Below are positions 50,609 to 60,327 of a stretch of 64,000 nucleotides of DNA, piece after piece. Position 1 is the stretch's first letter, and every line of letters begins with the position of its first letter. Both the position numbers and the translations under genes were made by a program. Source of the stretch: Nitratireductor alexandrii (GTDB lineage: Bacteria; Pseudomonadota; Alphaproteobacteria; Rhizobiales; Rhizobiaceae); NCBI RefSeq assembly GCF_004000215.1, contig NZ_RBVY01000010.1, positions 135,018 to 199,017 of the forward strand, given 5' to 3'. The notes beneath the pieces are model-generated. The model saw only the letters and a program-made list of their open reading frames with translations, searched no databases and was not told the DNA's origin.

Positions 50609-51625
50609 TCAGGCGAGACAGGTTTCGAGCATTTTCTCGATCTCGGCGCGGTCGATGTCGCGGCCGATAAAGACCAGCTTGGAATAGGGGCGGTCCTTGC
50701 CCCAGGCGTGGTCGGGGCGAAAATCCATCAGCTTGTGGACGGCCTGGAGCACGAAAAAGCGGTCGTCGTCCTCGATCGCGAGAATCCCCTTGGTGCGGAA
50801 GATCGCGTCGCCGTTTTCCTGGAGATAGGCCGACAGGGTCGCCTCCAGCCTGGCGCGGTCGAAGGGCCTGTCGAAGGTGAAGGATTCCGATGCCACCGTC
50901 TGATCGTGCGTGTGATGGTGGTGATGATGATGGTCGTCGAGGTTCAGGAGCTTGGCGCGTTCGGCGACGTAGGAGGGCTGGAAGCCGCTGATGCCGAGAA
51001 TGTTCGACAGGTCGACCTTGCCATAGCTGGCCTTCAAGATGTCGGCGGTCTCGTTGAGCTTGCGCAAATTGGTTTCCAGCGCGCCGACGGCGGCATCGTC
51101 GACCAGATCGACCTTGTTGATGACGATCCGGTCGGCGGCGACGATCTGGTCGACCGCCTGGTTGTCGCGCCCGTCGAGAAGCGGATCGTCGACATGCTGG
51201 GCGATGTGCTTGGCGTCGACCATGGTCACGATGGCGTCGAGCTCGACCTGGCCGGCGACCTCGTTGTCGATGAAGAAGCTGGTTGCGACCGGGGTGGGGT
51301 CGGCCAGTCCGCTGGTTTCGACCAGGATGTGGTCGAACTTGTCCTTGCGGGCAAGCAGCTTCTGCAGCACCTCGACGAGGTCGTTGCGCACGTCGACGAA
51401 GCAGCAGATGCAGCCGTTCTGCATCTGGAAAATCTCCTCCTCCGAGGCGATCACCAGGTCGGAATCGACGTCGATCTCGCCGAATTCGTTCTCGATCACG
51501 GCGATGCGGTGGCCGTGGCGCTCGGTCAGGATGTAGTTGAGCAGCGTCGTCTTGCCGGCGCCGAGGAAGCCGGTGAGGATGGTGACGGGAACCTTGTCGC
51601 CGCCTGTGGTCTCGATGTTGGGCAT
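50609..51625 (-). CDS. CobW/COG0523-family GTPase, probable metal chaperone
   Basis: A 338-residue GTPase. Walker A is [15 protein letters not shown], the metal-binding C-x-C-C motif is [10 protein letters not shown], and switch/base motifs appear as [10 protein letters not shown] and INKVDLVDD. An insertion has seven consecutive histidines ([13 protein letters not shown]), a typical metal reservoir. The second ATG (51625) is preferred, because AAGGAGG is only 1 base from the first (51631) but 7 from the second. It is the last gene of the molybdenum-hydroxylase operon and may deliver zinc or another metal to the nearby amidohydrolase/deaminase enzymes. Confidence 0.87.
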   Translation of the reverse strand: MPNIETTGGDKVPVTILTGFLGAGKTTLLNYILTERHGHRIAVIENEFGEIDVDSDLVIASEEEIFQMQNGCICCFVDVRNDLVEVLQKLLARKDKFDHILVETSGLADPTPVATSFFIDNEVAGQVELDAIVTMVDAKHIAQHVDDPLLDGRDNQAVDQIVAADRIVINKVDLVDDAAVGALETNLRKLNETADILKASYGKVDLSNILGISGFQPSYVAERAKLLNLDDHHHHHHHTHDQTVASESFTFDRPFDRARLEATLSAYLQENGDAIFRTKGILAIEDDDRFFVLQAVHKLMDFRPDHAWGKDRPYSKLVFIGRDIDRAEIEKMLETCLA

Positions 51626-51627
51626 TG

Positions 51628-53930
51628 TCATGCCTCCTTGCTTTTCGCGCGCAGGGCGTCGAGGACGTTTTCCGGCGTGATCGGGTAGTGGCGGAAGCGC
51701 ACGCCGATCGCGTCGTGGATGGCGTTGGCGATGGCGGGCCCGATGGCGATGATCGGGTCTTCGCCGACACCCTTGGCCCCCCAGGGACCGCCCGGATCGG
51801 GCGCGGTCTCCAGGATGATCGTGCGGATCGGGGGCATGTCCATCGACAGCGGCATCTTGTAGTCGACGAAGCTCGGATTGAGCGAGCGGCCGTTGGTCAG
51901 GTCGATCACGTAGTCCTCGCTCAGCGTATGGCCGATGCCCTGCTGGATGCCGCCCTCGATCTGGCCGGCGGCGGCGACCGGATGGATGATTTTGCCGATC
52001 TCGTGCACCGGGATCACCTGGAGGACGGCGACCTCGCCGGTCTCGGTGTCGACCTCGACCTCCACGAAATGGGCGCCGAAGGAGTAGGATTTGGTCGGCG
52101 TATAGGTGCCGACGCCGACAAGCTGGATCGCCGGCATGCCGCGCTGCGGGGCGACCGCCTCGCCGAGCGGGATCGACCGGTTGGAGCCGTCGGTGCGCAT
52201 GATGAGCCCGTCGACGATCGTCAGGTCCTCGGGGGCTGCGTCGAGCATCGGCGCGGCATGGGCCAGCACCTGGCGGCGCACGTCGGCGGCCGCGATCTGG
52301 GCGGCGCGGCCGCCCATATAGGTGGTGTGGCTGGCGAAGGCGCCGATGTCCCAGGGCACGACGTCGGTGTCGCCCTGGACGACGGCGATATCCTCGAACG
52401 GCACGCCGAGCTCCTCGGCGACGATCTGCGACAGCGCGGTGTGGGCGCCGGTGCCGAGGCCGGCCGTGCCGGTCAACAGCGTGACCGTGCCGTCCTCGTT
52501 CATCTTGACGATGGCGTTACCCTGTTCCTTGATGCCGGGATAGGCGCTGGACCCGTGCATTTCGCAGCCGATGCCCCAGCCGCGACGCTTGACGCCGTCG
52601 CCCTTGGGCGCCTTGCGCGCGGTGTGCCAGTCGCTCTCGGCCATGCCGCGGCGGATGCAGTCCTCCAGGCCGTGGCCGACGATGGGATGGTTGGACGGCG
52701 CGATGTCGCCCTCGCGGACCGCGTTCTTCAGCTTGAACTCGGCCGGGTCGAAGCCGAGCTTTTCGGCCGCCTCGTCGACCTGCAGGTCGATGGCGTAATA
52801 GGTCTGCACCACGCCGTAGCCGCGAAAGGCGCCGGCGATCGGCGTGTTGGTGTAGATGGCGCGACCTTCCAGATGCACGTTGTCGCAGCGGTAGAGCGAG
52901 GTCATCGCGGCGGTGCCGACATTGGTCACGCCCGGGCTGTGCGAGCCATAGGCGCCGGAATTGAAGACCACACGCGCCTGGCGCGCGGTGATGCGGCCGT
53001 CCCTGGTGAACCCCTGCTTGAGCCAGATCTTGCCGGGATGACGCGACCGGCCGCCGAAGAAGGTCTCCTTGCGGGAAAACTCCATGCGCACAGGCCGCGC
53101 GGTTTCGCGTGCGAGCAGGGCGGCCAGAAATTCGTGCTGGAACAGGTCCTGCTTGGCGCCGAACCCGCCGCCCATGTGGTCGACCACGACGCGGACCTTA
53201 TTGAGCGGGACGCCGAGAACCTCGGCCAGCGCGCCGCGCACCATGAAGGCGGTCTGGGTCGAACTCCAGATGGTGAGCTTGCCGTTGCCGTCCCACTGGG
53301 TGACGCAGATATTGGGCTCCATATAGGCGGCGGTCGGGCGGCCGAGCTCGTATTCGCCCTCCAGGACGAGGTCGGCCTCGGCAAAACCCTGCTCGATGTC
53401 GCCGCGTTCCACGATCACCGGCGGCAGGACGTTGTTTTCGTCCAGGCCGTTGTCGTGGAGGGCCGGGGCGCCGGGTTTCAGCGCGTCCTCGACGGTGAAG
53501 ACGGCCGGCAGCGGCTCGTATTCGACCTCGATCAGGCCGAGCGCTTCCTCGGCGATTTCTTCGCTGACGGCCGCGACCGCGGCCACGCCCTCGCCCCAGT
53601 AGCGCACGCGGTCGTCAAGAATGTACTGGTCCCTGGTGACGGAGGCCGAGCGCGGATGCGGCGAGCCGTAATGCAGGACGCGGGGCACGTTCTCGTGGGT
53701 GAGCACGGCCTTGACGCCCTTGAGCGCCAGCGCCTTGGAGGTGTCGATCGCCTTGATGCGGGCATGGGCGATCTCGCAGCGCTTGATCTTGCCGTGCAGC
53801 ATGCCGGGCAGGATGATGTCGCCGGCATAGACGGCGCTGCCGGTAACCTTTTCCAGCGTGTCGGAGCGCTTGACGCTCTTGCCGACGACCGAGAAGGTCT
53901 GCCTGGTCGCGACGGGAAGGTCGTGAACGG

Positions 53931-53934
<4 letters not shown>
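51628..53934 (-). CDS. Xanthine dehydrogenase-family molybdenum-binding subunit
   Basis: A 768-residue large subunit. Molybdopterin-contact motifs are [39 protein letters not shown] and [20 protein letters not shown]. The catalytic glutamate is expected in [16 protein letters not shown]. Together with the FeS and FAD subunits upstream it forms a three-subunit hydroxylase acting on purines, N-heteroaromatics or aldehydes. Overlaps on both sides (ATGA with the FeS gene; near-contact with the GTPase gene) show one operon. The substrate cannot be assigned, but context favours an N-heterocycle. Confidence 0.9.
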
Positions 53935-54415
<481 letters not shown>

Positions 54416-54416
<1 letters not shown>

Positions 54417-55276
54417 CAAACGCCTCCCATGGCCTGGCCGATGGCGCGCCGGGTCAACACGCCGACCATGTCGCGGCGGTAGGCGGCGCTGGCGCGCACA
54501 TTGCTGATCGGTGTGGATTCCGCCATCGCGGCATCGGCGATCGCGGTGAAGGCGGCCGGGTCGATGGCGCGGCCGCGCAGAAGCGCCTCGGCGTTGCGGG
54601 CGCGGATCGGGGTGGGCGCGACCGCGCCGAGCGCGATACGGATTTCGGTGCAGGTGTCGCCGTCGCGCTCGAGGCTGACGGCAACGCCGACGGTGGCGAG
54701 CTCCATCGCTTTGCGGCGGCCGTGCTTGATATAGGCGCGGCCGCTTTGCGGGCGCGACGGCGGCACCGAGATGCCGGTGACGATGTCGCCGGGCACCAGG
54801 ACCGTGCGGCCCGGCCCGGTAAACAGATCCTCGATCGGAATCTGCCGCTCGTCGCCGCGATTGTAGACGGACAGCGACGCGCCGTCGGCAATCAGCGGCG
54901 GAATGGTGTCGGCCGATGGCGAGGCGCGGCAGACATTGCCGACCACGGTGGCGCGGTTGCGAACCTGGATCGAGCCGAGCGCGGCGACGGCGGTGCGCAG
55001 GTTTGGATAGTGCTCGATTACCGGGGCCCAGATTTCCAGGTCGCGCGCCGTGACCAGGGCGCCGAAACGCAGACCTGTCTCGGCGTCGTAGGAATAGTCG
55101 CGCAGGCCGGGTATCTTCTTGATGTCGACGACATGGCGCGGCTTGCGCAACTCCTCCTTGATCTCGACCAGGAGATCGGTGCCGCCGGCGATGATGCTGG
55201 CCTCGGAGCCGAGATCGGCCATGAGCGCGGAGGCCTCCTCCAGGCTTTTCGGCTGGTAGTAGTCAAAACGTCTCAT
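54416..55276 (-). CDS. Molybdenum hydroxylase FAD-binding subunit
   Basis: A 286-residue protein of the CoxM/XdhB type. The N-terminal FAD motif is ASIIAGGTDLLVEIKE, and a second FAD segment is VRNRATVVGNVCRASPSADT. It passes electrons to the external acceptor. It is the first of the three structural genes, 59 bases after the gntR stop, so the regulator and enzyme may share a transcript. Confidence 0.92.
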
Positions 55277-55335
55277 GGCGGCTCCATCCCTTTATCTATT
55301 TGTTCTTCAAGATCATTTCCGGCGGGCGCCGGCGG

Positions 55336-56091
55336 TCAGCCGGGGCGCGGGCGCGGAACCTCGTCGGCGTCCTCGGCGCCGACGGTCTTGAGGGCGCTTT
55401 CGCGGTCGGTGCGAAGCTCCCGTTCGAGTTCGCGCAGATGCTCGGTGTTGAGGCGCGCGGCCTCGGCGCCGTCGCCGCGCGCCAGCGCCTCGACGATGCG
55501 CTTGTGCGCGTCATTGCCGCAAAAGCGCGATTGGCGGACCTCGCGCGTCCACGACAGCAGCGGCTGGCGGTTGATGAGATCGCGCACGAAGCCGGTCAGG
55601 ACGTCGTTGCCGGACAGTTCGGCGACGAGCAGGTGGAAGCGCCGCGACAGGTGGCGGGCCTCTTCCATGCGCCCGGCCTCGTAGGCGGCATGTTCCTCGT
55701 CGATAAAGGCGTCGAGCCTGGCGCGGCCGGCTTCGTCGAGCGTGCGGGCGAGAATGTCGAGCACCGAAGCCTCGATGACGATGCGCGCCTCGAAGATCTG
55801 TCTTGCCTCCTCCGGCGAGCACATGGCGATGGTCGCGCCCTTGTTGGGGCTGAGCTCGACGAGCCCGGCATGGGCAAGCGTAAGCAAGCCATTACGAATG
55901 GCGGAGCGGCTGGCGCCGGCATAGTTGGCGAGTTCGCGTTCGATCAACCGCGTGCCCGGCGCGATCCGGTGGCCGAGAATGGCCTCGACCACCGCGCTGA
56001 CGACACGTTCTTCGGCTTCCGGTCCGCTCATCGATGCGCCGGGCGTGGCGGCGTTGCGACCGGGGCGGGTGCGAAATGGGGATTCCGGCAT
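55336..56091 (-). CDS. GntR-family regulator with FCD domain, probable xdh/deaminase regulator
   Basis: A 251-residue regulator. The winged helix is at about residues 28-92 (HRIAPGTRLIERELANYAG then SRSAIRNGLLTLAHAGLVEL), followed by a helical FCD ligand domain. A good GGAGGT ribosome site precedes the ATG at 56091. Two TTGTCAACAA dyads lie 17 and 46 bases upstream, suggesting autoregulation. By position it would control the molybdenum hydroxylase operon and the divergent deaminase/BMP operon. Confidence 0.87.
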   Translation of the reverse strand: MPESPFRTRPGRNAATPGASMSGPEAEERVVSAVVEAILGHRIAPGTRLIERELANYAGASRSAIRNGLLTLAHAGLVELSPNKGATIAMCSPEEARQIFEARIVIEASVLDILARTLDEAGRARLDAFIDEEHAAYEAGRMEEARHLSRRFHLLVAELSGNDVLTGFVRDLINRQPLLSWTREVRQSRFCGNDAHKRIVEALARGDGAEAARLNTEHLRELERELRTDRESALKTVGAEDADEVPRPRPG

Positions 56092-56105
56092 GCGACCTCC
56101 GCTTT

Positions 56106-56146
56106 GATTGTCAACAATTTATTCTTTAAGTAAAGATTGTCAACAA
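56106..56146. promoter_or_regulatory. Tandem FCD-GntR operator candidates
   Basis: GATTGTCAACAA occurs twice (56106-56117 and 56135-56146), 29 bases apart. Each contains TTGT-CA-ACAA, a dyad with 2-base spacer matching the WTGT-N2-ACAW pattern at the ectoine locus. They sit directly upstream of the gntR start. Confidence 0.6.
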
Positions 56147-56178
56147 AAATTGGAACTGTAAAAAAATTCATTAAAATC

Positions 56179-56198
56179 AATACGATACAAATCGTATT
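56179..56198. promoter_or_regulatory. Perfect palindrome in the divergent control region
   Basis: AATACGAT-ACAA-ATCGTATT has perfect 8-base arms and a 4-base centre. It is a different sequence class from the GntR dyads, so it may bind a second regulator, for example the LysR protein or a distant one. Confidence 0.5.
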
Positions 56199-56526
56199 CC
56201 GAAATAAGGTAATTAAAATCGATAATTTTTGAAAGATATTTATATTTATATAATTATCGCATTATGAAATGCACTATAATTTGCATATCAGAAATAATAA
56301 TTGAAAAATTGTGAGTTTTTAATGTGAGATGTTCACGATTTATCCTGCTTTCAGATCGATTCATGCCGCTGGCGCTCGGCGCGCCGTATGGCTGCCGACG
56401 CTCGAGGCGCCCTGGTTCCATTTATTGATATTCAGAAAGAATTTATCTGGATAATGAATTTGCCTAATCAATGGGGCCAGGGATAGCGTTGCCGTCGATG
56501 GTGAAAGCCAGGAAAGGGAGTTTGGG

Positions 56527-57828
56527 ATGCTGGCAAACGGCAGCGTGTTTCATCCTCGTGCCGGTCGCGCTTACATCTTGCGCGGCGGACGCGTCGTCGC
56601 CGGGGCCGGTGACATACGCAGCGCCGACATCCTCGTTGGCGCCGACGGGCGCATCGCCGGCATCGGCGAGGAGTTGACGGCGCCCGACGCCGATGTCGTC
56701 GACATTGCGAACCGTTTGGTCACAAGCGGCCTCGTCGACGCCCACCAGCATCTCGACAAGACAGGCGTGCTGCGGTTCACGCCGAACCCGTCCGGCACGT
56801 TGCAGGGCGCGCGCGAGGCCTTTGCCAAATATGCCCGCACCGCGCCGCCGGACGACATCACGCGTCGCGCCGAGCGCACCATGGCGCGCTGCCTGTCGCG
56901 CGGAACGACCGCGATCCGCAGCCATATCAATGTCGACAAGGATGCCGGCTTCAACGGCATCGAGGCGCTGGCGGCGCTGCGCGGGGCCTGGGCGGAGCGG
57001 CTGACCCTGCAACTGGTCGCCTTCATGACCCCGCATCCGGGCCAGGACCTGGAATGGCTCGACGCCAATATCGACGCGGCGGTGGAAAAGGCGGACGTGG
57101 TCGGCGGCACCCCGGCCGTCGCCGAGGACCCCTACCGCTATATGGACATTCTGTTCGGCGCTGCCGCCCGCCACGGCAAGCCGGTCGATCTGCATCTGGA
57201 CGAACATCTCAACCCGCAGCGGCCGCTGTTCGATGCCGTGTTCGACCGGGTGCGCAAATACGGGCTCGAGAGCCGCACGGTGCTGAGCCACGTTTCGGTG
57301 CTGAGCGCCATGCCGCGCGCGGCCTTCGAGCGCATCCGCGACGAGATCCTCGAACTCGATCTCGGCGTCGTCACCTTGCCGGCGGCCAATCTCTATCTGC
57401 AGGGGCGCGACGCCGACATGCTGCCTCCGCGCGGACTGACGCGCGTGGCCGAACTCGTGCGCGCGGGCGTGCCGATCGCGACCGCATCGGACAATATCCA
57501 GGATCCGTTCGTGCCGACCGGTGCCGGCGACATGCTGGAGATCGGCCGCTGGACGCTGCTTGCCGGCCATCTGCGCGGCGACGAACTGAAAACCGTCTAT
57601 TCGATGATGACCGAAATCCCGGCTCGGCTGATGGGCCTGGGAGCCGATTACGGCCTGCGCGACGGCGCGTTCGCCGACCTGTTGATCACCGATTGCGCCG
57701 ATGTCGACACGTTCGTTGCCGGGGGCGCCGATACGATGACGGTGATCGCCAAGGGCAAACCCGTTTTCGAGATGGCCTCCAGGCCGGTCGCGGGAGACGA
57801 GCACCGCCAGCCGGCGGGGAGCGGCTGA
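56527..57828 (+). CDS. Cytosine deaminase-like amidohydrolase
   Basis: A 433-residue metal-dependent amidohydrolase. The HxH ligands are in GLVDAHQHLDKTG, a third histidine is in AIRSHINVDKDAG, the catalytic region is DLHLDEH, then LSHVSVL, and the terminal aspartate is in ATASDNIQDPF. This order matches CodA-type deaminases, which act on cytosine, creatinine, isoguanine and related rings. GGGAG precedes the ATG at 56527. It heads the operon with the BMP importer, suggesting the imported compound is its substrate or precursor. Confidence 0.85.
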   Translation: MLANGSVFHPRAGRAYILRGGRVVAGAGDIRSADILVGADGRIAGIGEELTAPDADVVDIANRLVTSGLVDAHQHLDKTGVLRFTPNPSGTLQGAREAFAKYARTAPPDDITRRAERTMARCLSRGTTAIRSHINVDKDAGFNGIEALAALRGAWAERLTLQLVAFMTPHPGQDLEWLDANIDAAVEKADVVGGTPAVAEDPYRYMDILFGAAARHGKPVDLHLDEHLNPQRPLFDAVFDRVRKYGLESRTVLSHVSVLSAMPRAAFERIRDEILELDLGVVTLPAANLYLQGRDADMLPPRGLTRVAELVRAGVPIATASDNIQDPFVPTGAGDMLEIGRWTLLAGHLRGDELKTVYSMMTEIPARLMGLGADYGLRDGAFADLLITDCADVDTFVAGGADTMTVIAKGKPVFEMASRPVAGDEHRQPAGSG

Positions 57829-57880
57829 CCGGTTCCACCGGGGCCGGGACGCATGATGAAAGAAATCTGGGAGGAGCATC

Positions 57881-58864
57881 ATGAACCTGAATAGACGCAG
57901 TTATATTGCGGGCATGGCGGTTGCGGCCGCGGTGACGATGTCGTTGCCGACGGCAGCCTGGGCCGACACGCTCAAGATGGGGCTGCTCGTGCCGGGCAGC
58001 GTCTCGGAGGAGGGCTGGAACCGTATCGGCTACAACGCGCTGAAGGGCGTGGAGAAGGAACTGGGCGCGCAGGTCAGCTATGTCGAGCTGCAGCAGAACC
58101 CGGCCTCTTTCGAAAAGGCGTTCCGCGACTACGCCAGCCAGGGCTACGACATTATCCTGGGGCATGGTTTCGAATTTCAGGATTCCGCCCTCGACGTGGC
58201 GCCGGACTATCCCGACACGGTCTTTCTGATTTCCTCGAGCCACGTTTACGAAGACAATGTGATCGGCCTCAACACCGACACCAGTCAGCCCTTCTACCTG
58301 ATGGGCGTGGTCGCCGCGAAGATGGGCAAGAAGGCCGGCCTTGTCGGCGGTATGGAAATCCCGCCGATCCAGCAGGCGTTCGAGGGCTTCAGGAACGGCG
58401 CGCGCAGCGTCGATGCCGAGTTCCCGATCAGCGAGGCCTATATCGGCAACTTCTCCGACACCACCGCCACCAAGGAGGCGGCCTTGAGCATGATCGCGCA
58501 AGGCGTCGACTTCCTGGTGCCGAATGCGTCGGGCGCCACGATCGGCGGCTACCAGGCGATCGCGGAAGCGGGCAAGGATGTCGGCACGTTCAGCATCTTC
58601 AGCGATTTCACCGAGGTCGCGCCGGACCATATTCTGGGCCTTTACGTCGCCGACTACGCCCAGGGCGTGGTGAAGGTCGCGCGGATGATCCAGGAGGGCG
58701 ACGTGCCGACCCAGAACTACGAGTTCGGCCTGAAGGATCCCGAGGTGATGAAGTTCACCTTCCGCGACGACGTCAAGAATCCGGTTCCGGCCGATATTCG
58801 CGCTGTCGTCGAGGAGGTCAGGGCCAAGATCGCCGCCGGCGAAATCCAGACGCGCGCCCGCTGA
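57881..58864 (+). CDS. BMP-family binding lipoprotein-like protein (nucleoside/purine type)
   Basis: A 327-residue periplasmic binding protein of the BMP/Med family. The signal peptide ends near PTAAWA. Family features are KMGLLVPGSVSEEGWNRIGY, GHGFEFQDSALDVAPDYPDT and FNLNTDTSQ-like VIGLNTDTSQPFYLMGVVAA. It has no lipobox, so it should be soluble. BMP proteins bind nucleosides, purines or related bases. The last ~27 residues (PVPADIRAVVEEVRAKIAAG) are mirrored by the remnant at 59012-59143. Confidence 0.9.
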   Translation: MNLNRRSYIAGMAVAAAVTMSLPTAAWADTLKMGLLVPGSVSEEGWNRIGYNALKGVEKELGAQVSYVELQQNPASFEKAFRDYASQGYDIILGHGFEFQDSALDVAPDYPDTVFLISSSHVYEDNVIGLNTDTSQPFYLMGVVAAKMGKKAGLVGGMEIPPIQQAFEGFRNGARSVDAEFPISEAYIGNFSDTTATKEAALSMIAQGVDFLVPNASGATIGGYQAIAEAGKDVGTFSIFSDFTEVAPDHILGLYVADYAQGVVKVARMIQEGDVPTQNYEFGLKDPEVMKFTFRDDVKNPVPADIRAVVEEVRAKIAAGEIQTRAR

Positions 58865-58931
58865 GGCCCGACCGCGGAGCCGGTCGCCGGCTTCCGGAAA
58901 CGATCGAGCCACACCAGGCGCCATGAAGGAC

Positions 58932-58954
58932 GGGGGCGCGCAGGGCGCGCCCTC
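58932..58954 (+). promoter_or_regulatory. Intercistronic hairpin after the BMP gene
   Basis: A GC-rich stem, GGGCGCG (58934-58940) with CGCGCCC (58946-58952), extended by one G-U and one G-C pair, lies 67 bases after the binding-protein stop. It probably stabilises the upstream message, as at two other importer operons here. The rest of the 358-base gap 58865-59222 contains only the BMP remnant. Confidence 0.5.
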
Positions 58955-59011
58955 ACGGCGGCGGCGAAAGCTCGTCGCGCCGTGCCAGGTGATGATGAGG
59001 GAGGGAGCGTC

Positions 59012-59143
59012 GTGAAGTGTTCGAGGAGGGCTTTCTCCTACAACGACCATTCCGCCCGCCCAGTGCCGGACGATGTCCGTCACACAGTGGAGGACGCCAG
59101 GAACCGCATCATCGCCGGCGAGATCGCTACCCGCGGCCAATAG
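59012..59143 (+). pseudogene. Remnant of a second BMP-type binding-protein gene (C-terminal end)
   Basis: An open frame of 43 codons ends at TAG and reads RPVPDDVRHTVEDARNRI then IAGEIATRGQ. This aligns without gaps to the last residues of the BMP protein at 57881-58864 (NPVPADIRAVVEEVRAKIAA, GEIQTRAR), with about half the residues identical. Nothing resembling the rest of the protein precedes it. It looks like the surviving tail of a diverged tandem copy. It could also be a translated small protein, but no good ribosome site points to that. Confidence 0.6.
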
Positions 59144-59222
59144 CACCATCACCCGCGCGGGTCGGCCGCCGACCGGTCTCCGCTTCCGCGCTTTCGAGAG
59201 TTTTTTCAACGACGACAGGATC

Positions 59223-60320
59223 ATGGCGAACATCGAAAACGAGCGGCCAGGCGCCGCGGATACCGATCTTATGGGAAATGCCATGAGCATGTTGGTTCGG
59301 ATCGCCCAAGCGATCGCCTTGCCCGCCGCGGCGGTTCTCGTCGCGCTGATCTGCGGCGGTATTTTGCTGAGCCTGAACGGCTTCAACGGCTGGGACGTGT
59401 TTTCGGTGATGATCGTCGGCGTGTTGCAGGACACGCGCTCGATCGCGGAGATCCTGCTGAAGTCGATCCCGCTCATCCTGATCGGCGTCGGTCTGTGCGT
59501 GGCGTTTCGCTGCAGCATCTGGAACATCGGGGCGGAGGGCCAGCTCTATGCCGGGGCGGTCGCGGCGACGATCGTCGGCGTGGCCTTCGAGGGGCTGACG
59601 CCCTGGATCTACGTGCCGCTGATCATGGTGGCCGGCGCCGCCGCCGGCGCGGCCTGGGCCGGGATCGCCGGCCTGCTCAAGGTCTATTTCCGCGCCAGCG
59701 AGATCGTCACCACGATCATGCTCAACTATATCGCGCTGATCGGGACCAGCTATCTCGTCACCGGTCCGCTGCGCGACGCCGCCTCGGCCTATCCGCAATC
59801 GGCGCGGCTGTTGAAGGAGGCTTGGATGCCGCGCATCCTGCCGCCGACGCGGCTGCATATCGGCATCCTGGTCGCCGTCGCCCTGGCGATCGCCTTCTAT
59901 ATCTTCCTGTTCCGCAGCAGTGCCGGCTACGCCGTGCGCGTGGTCGGCATCAATGCCAACGCGGCGCGCTATGCGGGCATCAATGTCGGCCGCAACATCA
60001 TGATCGCCATCTGCATCAGCGGCGGCATGGCCGGGCTGGCCGGGGCGTTCGAGATCGCCGGCGTCACGCGCCGGCTCTACCAGAACATCTCGCCCGGTTA
60101 CGGTTTCGAGGGCATCGCCGTTGCGCTTCTGGCCAACAACAACCCGATCGGGGCGATCTTTTCCGGCGGGCTGTTCGCCATACTGCGCTCCGGGTCCGAA
60201 CTGATGCAGATCACCGCCCAGGTGCCGCAGGTTCTGGTGTCGGTGATCCAGGGCATGGTCATTCTCTCGGTCGTCGCCTTCGGCGTCTACCGGTTCCGCT
60301 CCGCCTCCCGTTCGCAGTAG
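59223..60320 (+). CDS. ABC permease of the BMP importer (first)
   Basis: A 365-residue permease with eight or more hydrophobic segments. The ATG at 59223 follows AGGA; a longer frame to 59073 overlaps the BMP remnant and is rejected. Family marks are PLILIGVGLCVAFRCSIWNI and GAEGQLYAGAVAATI, followed by a VRVVGINANAARYAGINVGR coupling segment. These are typical of nucleoside/sugar (YufP/RbsC-like) permeases. It forms the channel with the next gene. Confidence 0.9.
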   Translation: MANIENERPGAADTDLMGNAMSMLVRIAQAIALPAAAVLVALICGGILLSLNGFNGWDVFSVMIVGVLQDTRSIAEILLKSIPLILIGVGLCVAFRCSIWNIGAEGQLYAGAVAATIVGVAFEGLTPWIYVPLIMVAGAAAGAAWAGIAGLLKVYFRASEIVTTIMLNYIALIGTSYLVTGPLRDAASAYPQSARLLKEAWMPRILPPTRLHIGILVAVALAIAFYIFLFRSSAGYAVRVVGINANAARYAGINVGRNIMIAICISGGMAGLAGAFEIAGVTRRLYQNISPGYGFEGIAVALLANNNPIGAIFSGGLFAILRSGSELMQITAQVPQVLVSVIQGMVILSVVAFGVYRFRSASRSQ

Positions 60321-60327
60321 GTTCATC

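Larger units (their letters stand above)
56092..56526. other. 435-base AT-rich divergent control region
   Basis: No gene. From ~56100 to ~56340 the DNA is strikingly AT-rich against GC-rich flanks. It holds tandem TTGTCAACAA dyads, a perfect palindrome at 56179-56198, an AAAAT-CGATA-ATTTT repeat near 56215, and TATAAT boxes at 56249-56254 and 56275-56280. After ~56340 composition returns to normal. It probably carries both divergent promoters. A remnant of foreign DNA cannot be excluded. Confidence 0.55.

Noticed and set aside
50881..50946. Histidine-codon run as a tandem-repeat or CRISPR-like element
   Set aside because: It is the coding sequence of the poly-His loop in the CobW-type GTPase.
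59073..59222. Upstream extension of the first BMP-importer permease
   Set aside because: It would overlap the BMP remnant and add a polar, unconserved tail. The ATG at 59223 gives a normal start.
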